A stretch of 64,000 nt of DNA from Papiliotrema nemorosa (taxonomy: Eukaryota; Basidiomycota; Tremellomycetes; Tremellales; Rhynchogastremaceae): assembly GCA_032158125.1 (NCBI GenBank), contig JASKOT010000021.1, forward strand, positions 186,001 to 250,000, written 5' to 3'. The position numbers were made by a program, and so were the translations under genes. Under the pieces are notes generated by a model. The model searched no databases. It was not told the origin of the DNA and saw only the letters and a list, made by a program, of their open reading frames with translations. This document shows, one piece after another, positions 1-16,234 of this stretch (position 1 is the stretch's first letter; each line of letters starts with the position of its first letter).

Positions 1-2396
1 TTGCCGGTGCCGGCGAAAGACTGAACACGAGTGAAACCCATTCGAGCCAAATGACGAGGCTTTGCCGATCCGAAAACCGGAGCATCGCCCATGCTGACGA
101 TCCTAGGACAAGGTGACGCCTGATATCCCGGAGATCCAGTCAGATCTTGTGCTGGAGAAGAATCTAATTCCGCATCGTGCTCTTCCTCGGTAATTGTTGC
201 GCCACCTCGACGACCGACAGCCGCAGATGCAGCAGCGAAAGCCAATGCAGGACAAGGGGGACCAAGACGCGAGCTGGTGATGGAATAGCTAGGTGCGGCT
301 TGTTGGGTTTCGCCATAAGTGAAGGATTTGGTACGCGAGAATTTCCGGAAATCATGCAAGTCGGAGTTTCGCCGAGCGAGATGCTCAGGAGCATCCATCG
401 GTACGTATCCTTGCGGGTCGCAATGAGTCTTCTCATGAACTCGAGATCTTTAAGAAGTTTGATGACTTACAGCGTGAGAGGAGTAAAAGTTGGAGTATCC
501 TCCTTCAAGGATGTATACCTCGGGATAGAAGATCTTGGGATATAGCGCATTGTTGATAGATCTATCGGTCGACCTCAAATGCTTTGCACTGAGACATCAG
601 AGCCGTCGCTTGCGGAACCATCTTTACTCACAAAGTGGGAGCTCGCTTGGCGCTAAACTCGCAGTGGAAGATCAAAACGACTTGCTCGCCTTGACCCAGC
701 TCACCACTTCGACTGGGCACAGGTAGATCGTCTCCGTTGGCATGTACCCCTTTGGCCGCCGATAGCAAGAGCTCTTGTAGTGTGTCCATTGATTTGACAT
801 TGAGAGCACCGGCAATATGACCGCCAGCATATTCGTAATCGAATCGGCAATCCAAAATGTGATACCGTTTGATCTTATCCTGATATTTCCCTTGCAATAG
901 ATCCTCGAGCTGCTATAAGCTTCTGATCTCACGACGTCAACTCACAGTATGAGGCGTGATCCTGACCAGACCGTCGTCCTTGACCTTGTGGCAAGGGAGA
1001 ATCTTGCCGTCCATCTCGTTGTCGCCGAATCCGGGCAATCCTCCCGAACCAAACGGACTCTGACGCTGGCATTTTCCAGAGGGTGATACCGCACTGGCTG
1101 CCGCATAGCTCGATCTCATTGGCTTGAAACCTGGTGAGCCATCCACTCGGGGCACAAATTTCTGCCCATGCCTTCGGGCATACTCGTTGTGTATAGTCAT
1201 CGATGGCGAGTTCTCAAATTCGCTCTCATCCTCGTCACCGTCTCCCGGTGTAGCCATACCCATCTGAGGTTGGTCGCATACAGAGTATGCTCTTCGCATA
1301 GGAGCGACCCCGCTCAGAGGGAACTTTGCGGCGAGAGTAGGCTTTGGTCCAGCTTGAAGGATAGGATACGCTGATGCAGCCGATACAGATCTTTGAGACT
1401 CGTCTGATGGTCCACTGGGCATGCTCATGAGCGTCGGCCGCTTGTTCTGGGGCCTTCTTGTATTCGATGGACGATTAGTCGCTCCGAACAGCATCGCCGA
1501 AGATGAGTTGGCCTTTTCCATCTGACGTATCCCGTAAGAAGCTCGCTTGGCAGAAGGAGAAGAAGGAGATTTGGGAGATCCATCCACTAAGCTGCGTCGC
1601 TTAGCTGGTGGCAGGGCAGAAGGGGGAGCGGGAGATTCGCAGAAGAACGAGCCCAAGCCCGGCGAACCGGAAAACGATGAAGCACCGGAGAAAGCTGGCG
1701 AGGCCGTGACTGCCGATGGTCGGCGCGATGTGGGCCGGGGTGAATCAACATCCATTTCTGAGCCAGAGGCGAGGGGAGACAAGACATTTGGGTCAGTCTG
1801 GGATCAGCCAATATCCTCGGTGGTCTGCTCACCTTATGTCTCGAAAGAGCAGGTTGAAAGCAGAGTTTGGGCAAGGTTGATGTTTCCTCGTTAGAAGATG
1901 ACCATTTCATGGGAATGCCTCCCCTTGGACGACTCGTAGAAGCCTTGTCATCCGGCAAAGCTGGAGGTAGCATCATACCCTTATTCCCTCTTGTGCTGGA
2001 CGGACCGAATGAACGAGTGGAGTTCGTTGAGATTTCCCGCCCAAAAGTTCTCTTGCTCACCATTCCAAAGCTCAACATGTCGGTGCTCTGTGACGGGCTC
2101 TGAATGGGTACGGGGTCAGGTCGTCGTGGTTTACCCAGTTGAGATTTCGCTGCAGTGGGCGAGAGGAAGGATGGATTCGGTGGTAAAGGCTTGCCCAGTG
2201 CGAACGCAGGCGACAGAAACGATCCTGAAGGCGAAGGTGAGCCGTCCTCGGCGCATGATATCGACATGGACGAATTGAACGATTGGTCGACCTCGATTGG
2301 CAAGTCTGTTTCCGTCTTGGTCGGCGACGGATCAGGGGAGGGGAAACGCGAAGAGGGGAAACTCTCCATGAGCGGAGAGGAAGAGAACATGTCCAT
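1..2396 (-). CDS. CDC25: M-phase inducer phosphatase Cdc25 (3' end beyond the left edge)
   Basis: Dual-specificity phosphatase that activates cyclin-dependent kinase by dephosphorylating its inhibitory Tyr/Thr, driving entry into mitosis. Read on the minus strand, a Ser/Pro-rich disordered N-terminus of about 470 residues has many SP/TP sites, expected targets of CDK or checkpoint kinases. The rhodanese-like catalytic domain follows, with [12 protein letters not shown] near 860-830 and the active-site loop [10 protein letters not shown] near 650-628 (Cys nucleophile, Arg of the CX5R loop). After a short intron comes [14 protein letters not shown], then EGGYSNFY and CDPQGYVPM, all family hallmarks. 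At least four introns of roughly 33-60 nt were placed by frame; the first is 1832-1798. The start at 2396 has an in-frame stop a few codons upstream. The reading frame is still open at base 1, so the extreme C-terminus is missing. Identity is certain; exact exon borders less so. Confidence 0.95.
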
Positions 2397-2423
2397 GATG
2401 CTAGGGTTGAATCAAGTGGTAAG

Positions 2424-3354
2424 CTAGAATAGCTGCTCCTGCACGTATGTGAAGATTGTCAACGAAGGTATCCTAGTCGACGAGACGGCGTTAAGAGGCG
2501 TGATATCGTTTCCTTTCGATGCGAATATGATATGCCATGCGATTCTGAGCGGTCAGCACCCCTATACATGATCACGGGCGCTTCGAATGGGGCATGCAAA
2601 GGAGAGTGGAGTGAGGAGGGTTGAGCGACGAGACTCACGATGTTTTCCCGTTTTTCTGCGTGTAGTAATGGCTATCCGTACGTCTCACTTTCTGCGCCTT
2701 GTCTTGATTGCCCCACAAAAGATACCAAGACGTCTTCACAAGATTTGACGATCTAAGACCTGGCCTGGAGTGATCAACCCAATGTCGCAGACTATCCAGA
2801 CGAGCCGAGATGACCGGACTTTTGTGCCTACACAGTGCCGTTGAAGCTGCGAGACAAGTGATGAGCCTAGGTATGTAGAGCAGAATGCGCAAGATGGGAT
2901 GGATGATCAGATCAAAAGGTGTAGGGTGGGGTGGCTGAATTGAGAATCGGACTGGACCAGTAGGGTGGGTGGGACAAGTGGGTCGAGTCGAAGATGGGTT
3001 ATTGCCGGATTTGGATATGCGTCGACTATCGTTGCTGTCGAGCGAGCTTGTAGCGCTAGAAGAGAGAGTCAGTGGTTGGGCACAAGCGTTGGAGTAGGTT
3101 GAAAAGCTGCAGAGTGCAGAAGAGTGGTCCGACGGAGGGTTCTCGGACGAAGCACGACGCAGTCTCTTGACTGACCGGGGAGTAGGAAGGAGTGAAAGCC
3201 GAAGCCAGAGGATCAAGCTACTCACCAAGAAAGAATCTGCTCGAGCTGACGGTCGAATGAGAGGAAGCGAGGTCGAGGGTTGGTTGAACGATTCGAGGAA
3301 AAGCGCTGCACACAGGGGAGAGATGTTAAAGGGGTTGGGAAGGCGTTTGATCAA
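2424..3354 (-). CDS. doubtful spliced ORF upstream of CDC25 (possible leader or uORF)
   Basis: An open frame runs from 3354 to a good GTGAGT donor at 2638. A 94-nt intron (2638-2545) with a CTGAC branch and CAG acceptor joins it in frame to about 40 more codons ending at TAG 2424-2426, only 28 nt before the CDC25 ATG. The inferred protein is Ser/Pro-rich, then moderately hydrophobic (ILRILLYIPRLITCLAAS). I recognise no family. A second plausible intron near 3225-3170 would break the frame, which argues against a real protein. It could equally be the spliced 5' untranslated leader of CDC25 with upstream ORFs. Treat as a candidate only. Confidence 0.25.
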
Positions 3355-5432
3355 CCCTGGGGTCCAGTTTCTCTCACTCTATCATGTACACCGAAATACA
3401 CCGTACAGAGACCTCCTTACCGTGAACAAGGATAGCTATAGCAAGTCGAAGACGATCAAGATGCCTGGTTTGTGTTCTGTGGACTATGCTCCAGACTGCC
3501 TCGACTTGCATATGACGAGATGTGCTTGGTACGAGTGGTTCCAAGGGGGTTTACGGATGGCTTGCAGGCGCCGTGTTCAACTGATGGGACTCTCCCTCTC
3601 CCCCCTTTTGACGCGACTGGTTTTCCTTTGCGGGCAGGCTTTGATTTTATTTTCACACCTTTGACCCCCTTTGCTTTCTCTGTTCCATCGTCTAAATGAA
3701 CCCTTAATAAGAAAACTCGCAAACCTACAACTCGCTGCACATGCAGTCGTCGTGGACCAAAGGTCAAATGCATCCTTCTTGTGACCCTGAAAAGACTCAC
3801 CCTCACCGAAAGCGACTCTTTGACCGGTCTATTCAAGCTGATCACCAGCCATCGCGGTCCACCGAGCGGGGCAAGGGTTATACGACGCTCTGCTTCCCGT
3901 TCTCGTAGGTACGATCTGCATTCGTACTCGTACTGCCTTGCACCGAGCTGTGTACGATGCGGCATCAAGGGGTGTTAATGGTCTTGTGATCAGACGTTTA
4001 CTTTTTGGCAGACACCCGAAATCTTCGGCTTGTACGGAACACATATGCAGACCCTACATGTACCGCACAACCAGACTCGCAGGAGAGAGAAAGAGAGAGA
4101 GAACGCCTCTTGGAGCCACACTCTGCACCATAACAGTCGTACAGCCGTGCCAGCCACAAAACTCTACATCATCGTCCACTCAATTGATCGGCACGAATAC
4201 CATCCGATGAACCTAGAACAATAGGATCTCTTTTTGTGCTTTACGCCTAGAGGCGCACATTATCATAAACAGATCCTTCCACTCCACCATAACAGAAGGC
4301 ATCTGCTTCCACCGCGGATGCAAGCCTCGTTGGAGGCGTACATACAAATTAATGGTACCGAGACGACGTAGTGAGGCCGAATGCATCATGCGGCGGTATG
4401 TCGATTTTCGGTCGGTCACCAGGATACCCGGACGACGGGATGTTGGTTGATAGGACATTTCTCGGAAATGATCGAACGTTGTTTCTAGGCAGGGCGTTTC
4501 GAGTCTTTCGGGCTATCTCTTGCTGTGGACAGCTCGCATGGCAAACACTCGGCATCACGGCCGACACCTACCGGTCGGTTCAGTTCTACAAGGATGCAAC
4601 AAACATCGTCATGCCGAACCCTTCTGCATTCAGCTGTACTAGTGGTTAGGGTGGTTCAACAACGTCATGATGCAGTTGTTGACATGTATAATACGTGTTT
4701 TGGCCAGACTCCACCTCTTGTTTGTTGACATGTTTCATCAGTCGCGAAGGAATGGTGAAACAAGCAGTGAAGTTGACGCGCCAAACTCGCTCCACAGAAT
4801 TGCCCTCGCGACCCTATCTCTGGTCAAGCCGGACCTAGACTGCAGATGTTGCGACGCAATAGATGGCATGATTCTTCGAGCTCCCGAAAATCGAACCGCT
4901 GAGTTTATGCTGCGCTTGCAAGACTAAAATGGACGTGCCGCTGAACTGGCAGCGGGCCCGCGGAAATCTGCTTCAGTACGCTTCTGGATTGGTTTGAGAC
5001 TGCATCGAAGCACGTATCAAGATGCATGCGGTGCGAAGATATCAATTGTCATCATTCCACTCTTGGCAGAGGAAAGAAAAAAGGTGTCTCTCCCTAGCCG
5101 GGACACCCAGCGAGCAACCCCGGAGGATAACCCGCTTGTTGTCCGAGTATGATCGTTTCTTCTTCCGATGGCTGCGACATCGACAGTGTAGGAGGTAGCA
5201 CTGGAAATGTGTCTGAGCTCGGGTAGGTGGTAGAGGTGTGGAGGAAGGATCACACCGGTGAGACTTGGCTTTGTCAGTCTTTGCACCTTGTGCGACGGCG
5301 AGAGGTGAGAGGTGAGAGGAGGCGGACGCCTGCCACCGGGCGCACGTCAAGCTGGGTCAGCACTCTCACAGGGGTGCAGAGTAATGGGTACATCGTTTCC
5401 CATACAACTTTACCGCTACACGCCCATCTGTC
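3355..5432. other. gene-poor stretch between BPL1 and the CDC25 upstream region
   Basis: About 2 kb with only short, overlapping open frames on both strands and no recognisable domain, tRNA or transposon ends. A purine GAGA-type tract lies at 4081-4104. Because BPL1 ends at 5433 and CDC25 starts at 2396 on the same strand, this is most simply CDC25 promoter and leader DNA, possibly with non-coding transcripts. Confidence 0.6.
4081..4104. repeat. GA-rich simple tract
   Basis: Near-perfect GA/GAAA purine repeat inside the gene-poor region upstream of CDC25. Such tracts often exclude nucleosomes in promoters; that role here is inference. Confidence 0.5.
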
Positions 5433-7843
5433 TTACACCTTTCGTTTGATCATACCCGACATGAGATCAAAGCTGTTGCCATCTGGCTGTAAATCAACGT
5501 ATTGATCCGATCTTTTCGACAGGACACGATCGTCGTCTCCATAATCGCCTCGAGAGTAGAGAGGAGTGAGACCTGAGGCGCTCTTCGTGTTGTTGAGAGG
5601 TACACAGCGTAACAGACCATGATCCGAAGTGATCGAATGGATGCGCAATCGTTGATGAGGCTCGACGGTCGTCAAAGTGACTTCCTGATCCCTATCGATC
5701 AGTCAAAATCGGTAAGGATGACCTACCTGTGAAGCCATCGGCCGTAGTACTCGTCAAGGAAACCTGAGAACCCCTTTTCTTCTATGAACTGTTCCCACTT
5801 CTGCTCAAAGACATTCATAATCTTTGCAAAGGTACCCTCCATAGTTGGCGGAGAGGGAAGAGGCTTGCTCGAGATCGGCGCGCGCGCCGAGAGGAGCGAG
5901 TGGAGCTGTGAGAGAGACGTGGTAGGGAGCGCATTCAAGACGTTGATCCCACAGCCTGTTAGATGAGTTTTGAGCAAAGGTTGGTGATTTGACTCACCAA
6001 TGACGATCCTCCATTGACCGCCGACATAGTTTGTGTTGACAAGAATCCCCCCAATCTTCGCTTTTCCCTTTACACCACCGCCGACCTCGGTGCCTCCAAC
6101 TCCCTCCACTTCGGAATAGATGTCATTCGGCCACTTGATCTTGACACCCAAGCGTCCGTCCTCATCAACCGCTTCGGCTACCGCCAGGGCGGTCAAATAC
6201 TGGATGAAGACGATCTTCGACGACAGCGCAGACGGCAGCGTCAGCAATATTGAGAATTGCAAGCATCCTGGAGGAGACAGCCAGACATTGGAGCCTCTTC
6301 CTCGACCGGAGAGCTGGAATGATGCCATGCAGACAATCGGCGCGGGAAGTGACGTGAGAAGAAGGGGATTCCTGCAGTATCAGCCACAATTCCAATCGGA
6401 AGTTTTCGAGCAAACTCACCGGTCGAGAATCGTCTGTGTGCTGGTGATGGTTTCTGCATACCACACCAGATCACCGAGAGCTTGCTTTCCTGCTACCATG
6501 ACTCCAGACTTCTTGCCCGCCATCTTCCGACTCTCATCCAATTCTCGCCAATACGTGTCAAAGTTGAACAAGGGTGTCCATCTCGGGGTGTATTTGACCG
6601 TGTCAGAAGGTGTGAAGACATATTTGGGCAAGGAGTTGAAGTCAGGGGGGAGAGGGGCCTCGGGTGTCGAGGCGGATGGCTCAATGGATAGCGCTTCGAC
6701 TGGAGGCGGGAAGACTGGCTTGGATCGACGCTTGCTGGCCAAGTACGCAGCTACGCCAGCTGCTCCGCCGTCTTCTGCTATAGCGTTGATGGGTGCAATG
6801 CGAAGCTGGTCATTTCCATCTCGAAGCACCTGTTCATTGCCGTCCGAAACGAGTTTTGCCGCGAGAGCAGGAGGCTCGAAGGAAGCCGATGCTAGTTGGG
6901 GCAGAGAGGGGTGAGGGAGGATGAAGATCGGCGAAGGATGAGTGGGATGTAGCAAGAGCTCTGGATCCTCGTCGCCAATGACGGAATGTGTCTGATCGGT
7001 GGGAGACCTTCGAGGTGGTCGCAAGCCAAGCAAGAGCAAGATCTCTTCTGCCCACTCCACCCGCTCCTTCTCGCTTTGATCAATCTCCTCTGCTGAGGGT
7101 GGATCAGCCTGCTTCTTGATAGCATCCCGAGATGGCGGATCATGTAAGGGGTACTCGAAATGGACCGAGCAGAGGACGGTTCTTCCCTTGCCATTGGTCG
7201 TAGAGACCGCAGCGATCTGGTTCGTCTCGGCATACGAAGCGAGCACTTCGATGCCGGGGGTGACTGTTATAGGAAGGGTAAAGTGTCCACCGCCATTGTA
7301 GTACAGATTGTCAATTGTTCGGGGGTTTGATCCACCCAAACTGAGCGAGACGGCCTTCGATCCTGTTTCCGAGGCGTAATGGAACCCCGCAAAGGTCGGT
7401 CCAGAACAGCTTCCAGGGAAGAAAGCCTGCGGTAAGCTATGCTCAGTAGCATATAATGGCGGGCCTACTAGGTCTCTCTTCCCTATGACTTCCATCTCTC
7501 CGCCTTGGTCAAAGATGACAGTCTCACTGCCGAAATATGCGCCAGCACATATCCCCAAAAACTTGCCTCCTTCCTGAACAAACTCCCTGATGCGCCTGGT
7601 TGTCTTCGTCTTGGTGGACAGCTCGTCAACATAGGGCAAATCTCTACCACCGGGAAAGACTAGCAGGGCGCATGAAGGTTCCCAAGGTTGAGTAGCGAGA
7701 GTCGAAGGGGTGATGGGTTGAACGGTATAATGGGGTAAGAGGAGGAGGGAGAGGGTGAGAATGGTATGTGACAGTGAGAGAGGAGAAACGCCCGGTCCAG
7801 AGTACACCAAGACTTGGTGCGCTGATGCTGACGGACCGGGCAT
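5433..7843 (-). CDS. BPL1: biotin-[acetyl-CoA-carboxylase] ligase (holocarboxylase synthetase)
   Basis: Attaches biotin to lysine of biotin carboxylases (acetyl-CoA carboxylase, pyruvate carboxylase) through biotinyl-AMP. The N-terminal ~270 residues form the glutamine-amidotransferase-like domain typical of fungal BPL, beginning VLVYSGPGVS and including FPGGRDLPY, GGKFLGICAGAYFGS and YYNGGGHF. The ligase core follows: ESRKMAGKKSG, TSTQTILDR, the biotinyl-AMP loop SGRGRGSNVW, KWPNDIY and KIGGILVNTNYVGG. The C-terminal domain ends at TAA/TAG 5433. Introns lie near 6417-6370, 5996-5950 and 5727-5690, each restored by frame. The start at 7843 was chosen because the family begins right there; an open frame extends 76 codons further upstream but lacks conservation-like content. 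Next upstream on the same strand is the aldo/keto reductase. Confidence 0.95.
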
Positions 7844-8096
7844 GTTGAGGTGAGCTCGACGGTCCAGAGGAGTCGAGAGATGGGGTGCAAGTGGATCAAA
7901 GGGTTGGTCGTCTAATTCGGCTTTGACGGAAATTTCGGTCCCCTCGACTCGGATACCCGTACCGAGACGTATAAATCTTCTCGGGGTTGATCCTGTGCCG
8001 CTACAGCCGGAACACATCTTGTCAGGCTCATCGCGGGTATGACATTTGAGAAAAAGGGGCGCTCGAAGCATGCATAGTACAGGTCGTCGCGGCTCC

Positions 8097-9404
8097 CTAA
8101 GCGTGTCCTACGATACCCTGACTCTGATACAGCTCGTCAATCTCCTTGATCTCCTCGGGCGAGAGGGTCACGTCGCAGCCCTTAATCAACTCGTCAAGTT
8201 GTTCCAGTTTGGTCGTTCCAACAATAGGAGCAGAGATGAAAGGCTTTGATATACTCCAGGCGAGAGCCACCTGGGACATTGTTAATTCTCGCTTCTTTGC
8301 AATTTCTTCGACCTTCCGAACGATCTTTTGAGATGCCTCTGACAGGTTCGCGTCTCTTCCTTTCGACCGAGCAGTCTCTCCCGACACTGATAGAGGTCGA
8401 GCGAGATCTGAGCGTTAGGAAGACCCTGATTTGAAGGGGAAGGAGGCTCACTACCGCCAGCGAGAGGGGACCAGGGGATTGACCGTACGCCAAAGTGCAG
8501 CAAAGTCGGCATCATTTCTCGTTCTTCCTCTCTATACATGGCGTTGTGATAGTTCTGCATGGAGATGAAGGGAGTGAGGCGGTTCTGAATAGCATATTCT
8601 AGGCCATGAGCTGGGCATAAAGATGTGTGCTCACGCTGCATCAGCTGGAATTGCCACGCCCAGCAACTGCTCATCCCTAGATAGTGGGCATGTCCAGCTT
8701 GAACAATGTCATGGAGGGCCTGCATGGTCTCCTCGATCTGTCCCGTCAGTGTTCGCGCCCGAGCACCAAGCATTCGATACTTACAGGGGTGTTGTCATCG
8801 AATCGATGACACTGGTAGACATCGATGTAGTCCGTTCCGAGTCGCTCAAGAGACCCCTTGACGGCTGCGAAGATCCGCTGAGGATTAGAAGGGAAATGAT
8901 GGATAGTAATCAGCCAAGACATACCTTCCGGTTGAGACGGGCATTGTTGGCGAAGCCAGCCGGCCCGTATGATTCTGCATCACCCCACTCGAAGAACGTC
9001 TTGGTCATGATGACCACAGACTCCCGGGGGATATTGTAGGTCTTTAGGAATTTGCCCAAGATACGCTCAGAATGACCTTGCGAGTAAGTATCGGCAGTAT
9101 CGAACGTCTACACGTTAGCCACGCTCGGAAGCAGCCGTCTAGAAATCTACATTGATTCCTGCATCGTATGCGTGCTGCTCGTCAGCCTAGCAAGTATGCG
9201 CTGGTATGGCCCACTTGCCTTGAGGTGCTTTAATGCTTCTTCCTCCTCCAGGACCCAAGTCCAATTGTCTTTAGGTCGACGAACGCCATACGACAGACAG
9301 CCAAGAATGATCTGCGAGACCTGAAGTGCTTAGTCTTGGAACGGCGCATGGACGCCCATTTCACTGACCTTGAGACCGGATTTACCCAAATTCACGTACT
9401 TCAT
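8097..9404 (-). CDS. aldo/keto reductase
   Basis: NAD(P)H-dependent oxidoreductase of the (beta/alpha)8 AKR superfamily; the substrate cannot be told from sequence. It starts MKYVNLGKSGLK at 9404, with the first intron directly after. The catalytic tetrad is visible: Asp and Tyr in DTADTYSQGHSE, Lys in VVIMTKTFF, His in YIDVYQCHRFD. Later come GMSSCWAWQ, MQNYHNAMYREEE, and IPWSPLAG joined over an intron to DLARPLS. The cofactor-binding C-terminus is SAPIVGTTKLEQL, ending at 8097. Six or more small introns interrupt it. It resembles the yeast and plant YakC-like group of about 340 residues. It is transcribed away from the deubiquitinase gene over a 1.5 kb gap. Confidence 0.92.
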
Positions 9405-9882
9405 CGTAGCGTTGCGTCTGCTAGTGAGAGACTTGATGGAGAGGATCACATTCGCAATCGATGTCCGATCATATATGTACCGCATGAACCAGCTGGCCGA
9501 CGGTCACATCAAGTGGAGGTTCAAGGTGGAGGTCTCTGTGGCATTGAAAAGCATTGAAAACAGGTCACGCTCAGAGACAACCTTGGACGAGTGGCTCGGA
9601 TTGCGATGCATATCAGGGAATGATACAAGCAGGAATCTATCCGCCGTACAATGGACAATAAACCCACGTCCAAAAGACTAAAGAGCACATCCAAAAAAGA
9701 CGGACAATATGGCTCTACCCCTGGAAAATATTTGGAAAGCCCTCGCGGTAAAGTATCCAGCGAACACTCTTTAGTGATTGGGGAAGTAGAAATGATTGTC
9801 GACATCAGTAGAAAAGAAAGGTACAGCTTCTGGTGTAGAAATCAAGATGCATAGATATCTGTAATGTCAGCGCTTGATCGCT

Positions 9883-10130
9883 TTATACAGTAGATCCAGG
9901 AGAAAAGGTAAAGGCTCGGATACCGTTGAAGTTGTTGCGCGCATCCTCCGGAGAGACTAGCACAGTGTGAATACGATTAGGAAAGTGTTTTTCTTCATTG
10001 CCTAGTGATTCGAAGGATATGGAAGGAAAGACTCACCAAGGCAAAATTTAGAAGGCGTGATTTCTGCTTCCAGCCTCGGCGGCGGCGCCATTCGACGACA
10101 CCGCAGCAATGACCAGGAGCAAGACCCCAT
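9883..10130 (-). CDS. candidate small two-exon protein, unrecognised
   Basis: A frame starting ATG at 10130 (or 10091) runs to a GTGAGT donor near 10036. A 30-40 nt intron ending CACTAG leads in frame to about 40 codons ending at TAA 9883-9885. The second exon reads as ordinary soluble protein (HFPNRIHTVLVSPEDARN, then FNGIRAFTFSPGS). An alternative overlapping frame in exon 1 starting near 10152 looks like a signal peptide (VLLLVIAAVSS), but it hits a stop before the donor. No family recognised. It may be chance; the splice signals and composition are the only support. Confidence 0.28.
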
Positions 10131-10937
10131 GATCTACCCAAGACGGGCGGATCATTCCACCTGTACCCCAAGACGAGGTACAGGTAGGGAAGAGGTTTCA
10201 AGGTGATTATTCCACGGGTTGACTCATACACTGACCAATCGCACAGCTGAAAGGCTGGCGGAGAACACTCTCGTTTGACTATCGTCTATCCTGATACCCC
10301 TGTCATGGCCAAAACGCCGCCGCAGAGAAGACCGATGTTTAGTCGAAACCCCTCTGAGCTGCAACTCCGGGTAGACAGAGAGGAAGGCGATCGAATATCG
10401 AGAGGGTCGCTGTTCTCCTGGTCGTGGATCTAAGAACCGCGGGTCGACATGATAAGAGGAGGGATAAGTGGGGATATACTATGTGTGCATGCTGCAATGA
10501 GCTATGGTCAAAGTTGAAGAGGGATGGTAGTTCAGAAACGGGGTCATCAACTTTTTGGGTGGGACGAGGTGCCACACTCGCGGGTCGGTACAATAAACGC
10601 CGCCGCCATACGCCTATTGACAGCCCACCTCGCACGCCTATCTTTGCCTTGCTGTTCCGGTAGATGGGACATGGCTCATCAGCTATGATGACTGAGCTCA
10701 CCTGGGGAAGGACACCGCTTCGTCAACCACTTCATCTCATATTCCCTCTACGTCCTACACATCCTCCGCCTATCCCTCTCTTTCATTCGACTCCCCGCAG
10801 CCCAGATCATCGTCTGAATACCCCATTCGCAGTGAACAGGGAGAAAGGAGCGTGGAAGAGTGACGAGTCTGCGCGAACATTGCCGCTTTCCATCTCACCC
10901 ATTCCACTCGACACTGGGACATAGGTCTTAGTCCACC
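10131..10937. other. divergent promoter region upstream of the deubiquitinase
   Basis: About 800 bases with short open frames on both strands but no convincing gene. Contains GC-rich and CGCCGCC-type stretches and pyrimidine-rich sequence just before the deubiquitinase start. Confidence 0.5.
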
Positions 10938-15001
<4,064 letters not shown>

Positions 15002-15228
15002 AAGAGTTCGTGTGGATGCAGTGTGAAGTCGGTATACCCGTTTCGGAGTTTCAAGTCTATGCCCCATACGTCCCGCCTAGTCGGAACCCCAGTGTCCTTT
15101 CCCCTCAACAATGTAGAATACAAAGCTTAAATGCGGCGAGATGAATGATATGCGATAGGTCAATGGAGGCATTCAGGTAGATCGTGCTAATATTGCATTC
15201 TTGCATGAGCAAAATGATGTGGTGGTGT

Positions 15229-16234
15229 TTACTTTTTCCCCTTCTTCTTCTTGTTAGGGGTGTTCTGCTGATCAGCGCGACTTATTGAAGGAGGATTTGG
15301 CATACTTTGCTGGGTGTATTGGCACCGCTACCAGGTTGCGACTTTGTTTGAGGACTAGCAAACTCGGCACTGGTGGATGGAGCTGGTGAGCCCTCTGTCG
15401 AGGTTGAAGTCGAGGTAGATGCAGGTGCGGGTTTTGGTGTTACGTCTTCTACTACGACCTCTGTAGCATCGGCAGCTCCTGAACCGCCTTTGATCTGAAT
15501 CTTCCTCGGCAGAGGTTCGCCCATCAACTTCCTCCTCAATAGCATTTTCTTCTCTACCCATTAGCCTACCCCGCCCAGTTCCAACTCACACCCCACAACT
15601 CACCTTCCCTCTCTTTAATCTTGGGAATGTTCAATACAGTCTCTCTAGTCCTTTCCGCGTGAGCCATCTCCGTGGCAGTCTGGAAAATCATGCCTCCCCA
15701 ACCTTGTCGAAAAGTATTGGCTTCCCCTACAACATCCACAATCTCAGCTTCCAACTCCTTTTCAGCAGCAGCGAATCGAGCCATAGTGTCGTCCCCTACC
15801 AAACCCCTATTGTGGAGGTTCGTCAGGGCTTGTTTGTCGTCTCTCAGACGCCAAATACGTTTCACGTCTGCCGTGGCTCGTACCAGGAGGGCGGATTTGA
15901 GTAGAGAGTCCGGGACTGGGTTGGAAGGGGGTGAAGAGAGGAGAGAAATGTAGATGTCACGAGAAGGGTGGGTGGGGAACCATGCTTCCCAAGTTGTCTT
16001 TTCCGCTGAATGTCAGCAGCCATACATACACATCATCGCCTCGACCTCCGACGGGTGCGGATGAGGGGGCAAGCGAACGAAAAGATCAGCAGGGGAGTGG
16101 TGGATCGTGGAGAGTGTTCGGTCTGTAAAACGCGACTGACCAGCTTTTCTGCGTCTATACACCCGGGAGAATATGGCCAGACCAGTGACTAGGACCGTGA
16201 TATACGCGATGGGAACGATCAACGAGGTCGCCAT
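15229..16234 (-). CDS. SEC66: Sec66/Sec71 subunit of the Sec63 ER translocation complex
   Basis: Membrane subunit of the Sec62/Sec63 complex that drives post-translational protein import into the ER. The N-terminal hydrophobic segment LIVPIAYITVLVTGLAIF is followed by a basic stretch (RVYRRRKA), then WEAWFPTHPSRDIYISLL, the conserved SALLVRATADVKRIWRLR and DDKQALTNLHNRGL region, and FRQGWGGMIFQTATEM. A Ser/Thr/Pro-rich tail ends in the lysine cluster NKKKKGKK at 15229. The second exon can be joined two ways: a 135-nt intron 16140-16006 with a GTCAGT donor, giving RRRKAAEK as in the family, or a 24-nt intron with a GTATGT donor. I favour the former. It diverges from the Rab escort gene across 183 bases. 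Confidence 0.9.

Noticed and set aside
3456..3968. 170-codon open frame on the minus strand in the gap upstream of CDC25
   Set aside because: Very Arg/Gly/Val-rich with no conserved pattern and no plausible neighbouring exons.
4850..4905. tRNA-like GGTTCGA box on the minus strand
   Set aside because: The flanking bases cannot form a T-arm or acceptor stem.
6120..6914. 264-codon open frame on the plus strand
   Set aside because: Antisense to biotin-protein ligase exons; low-complexity content and no splice logic.
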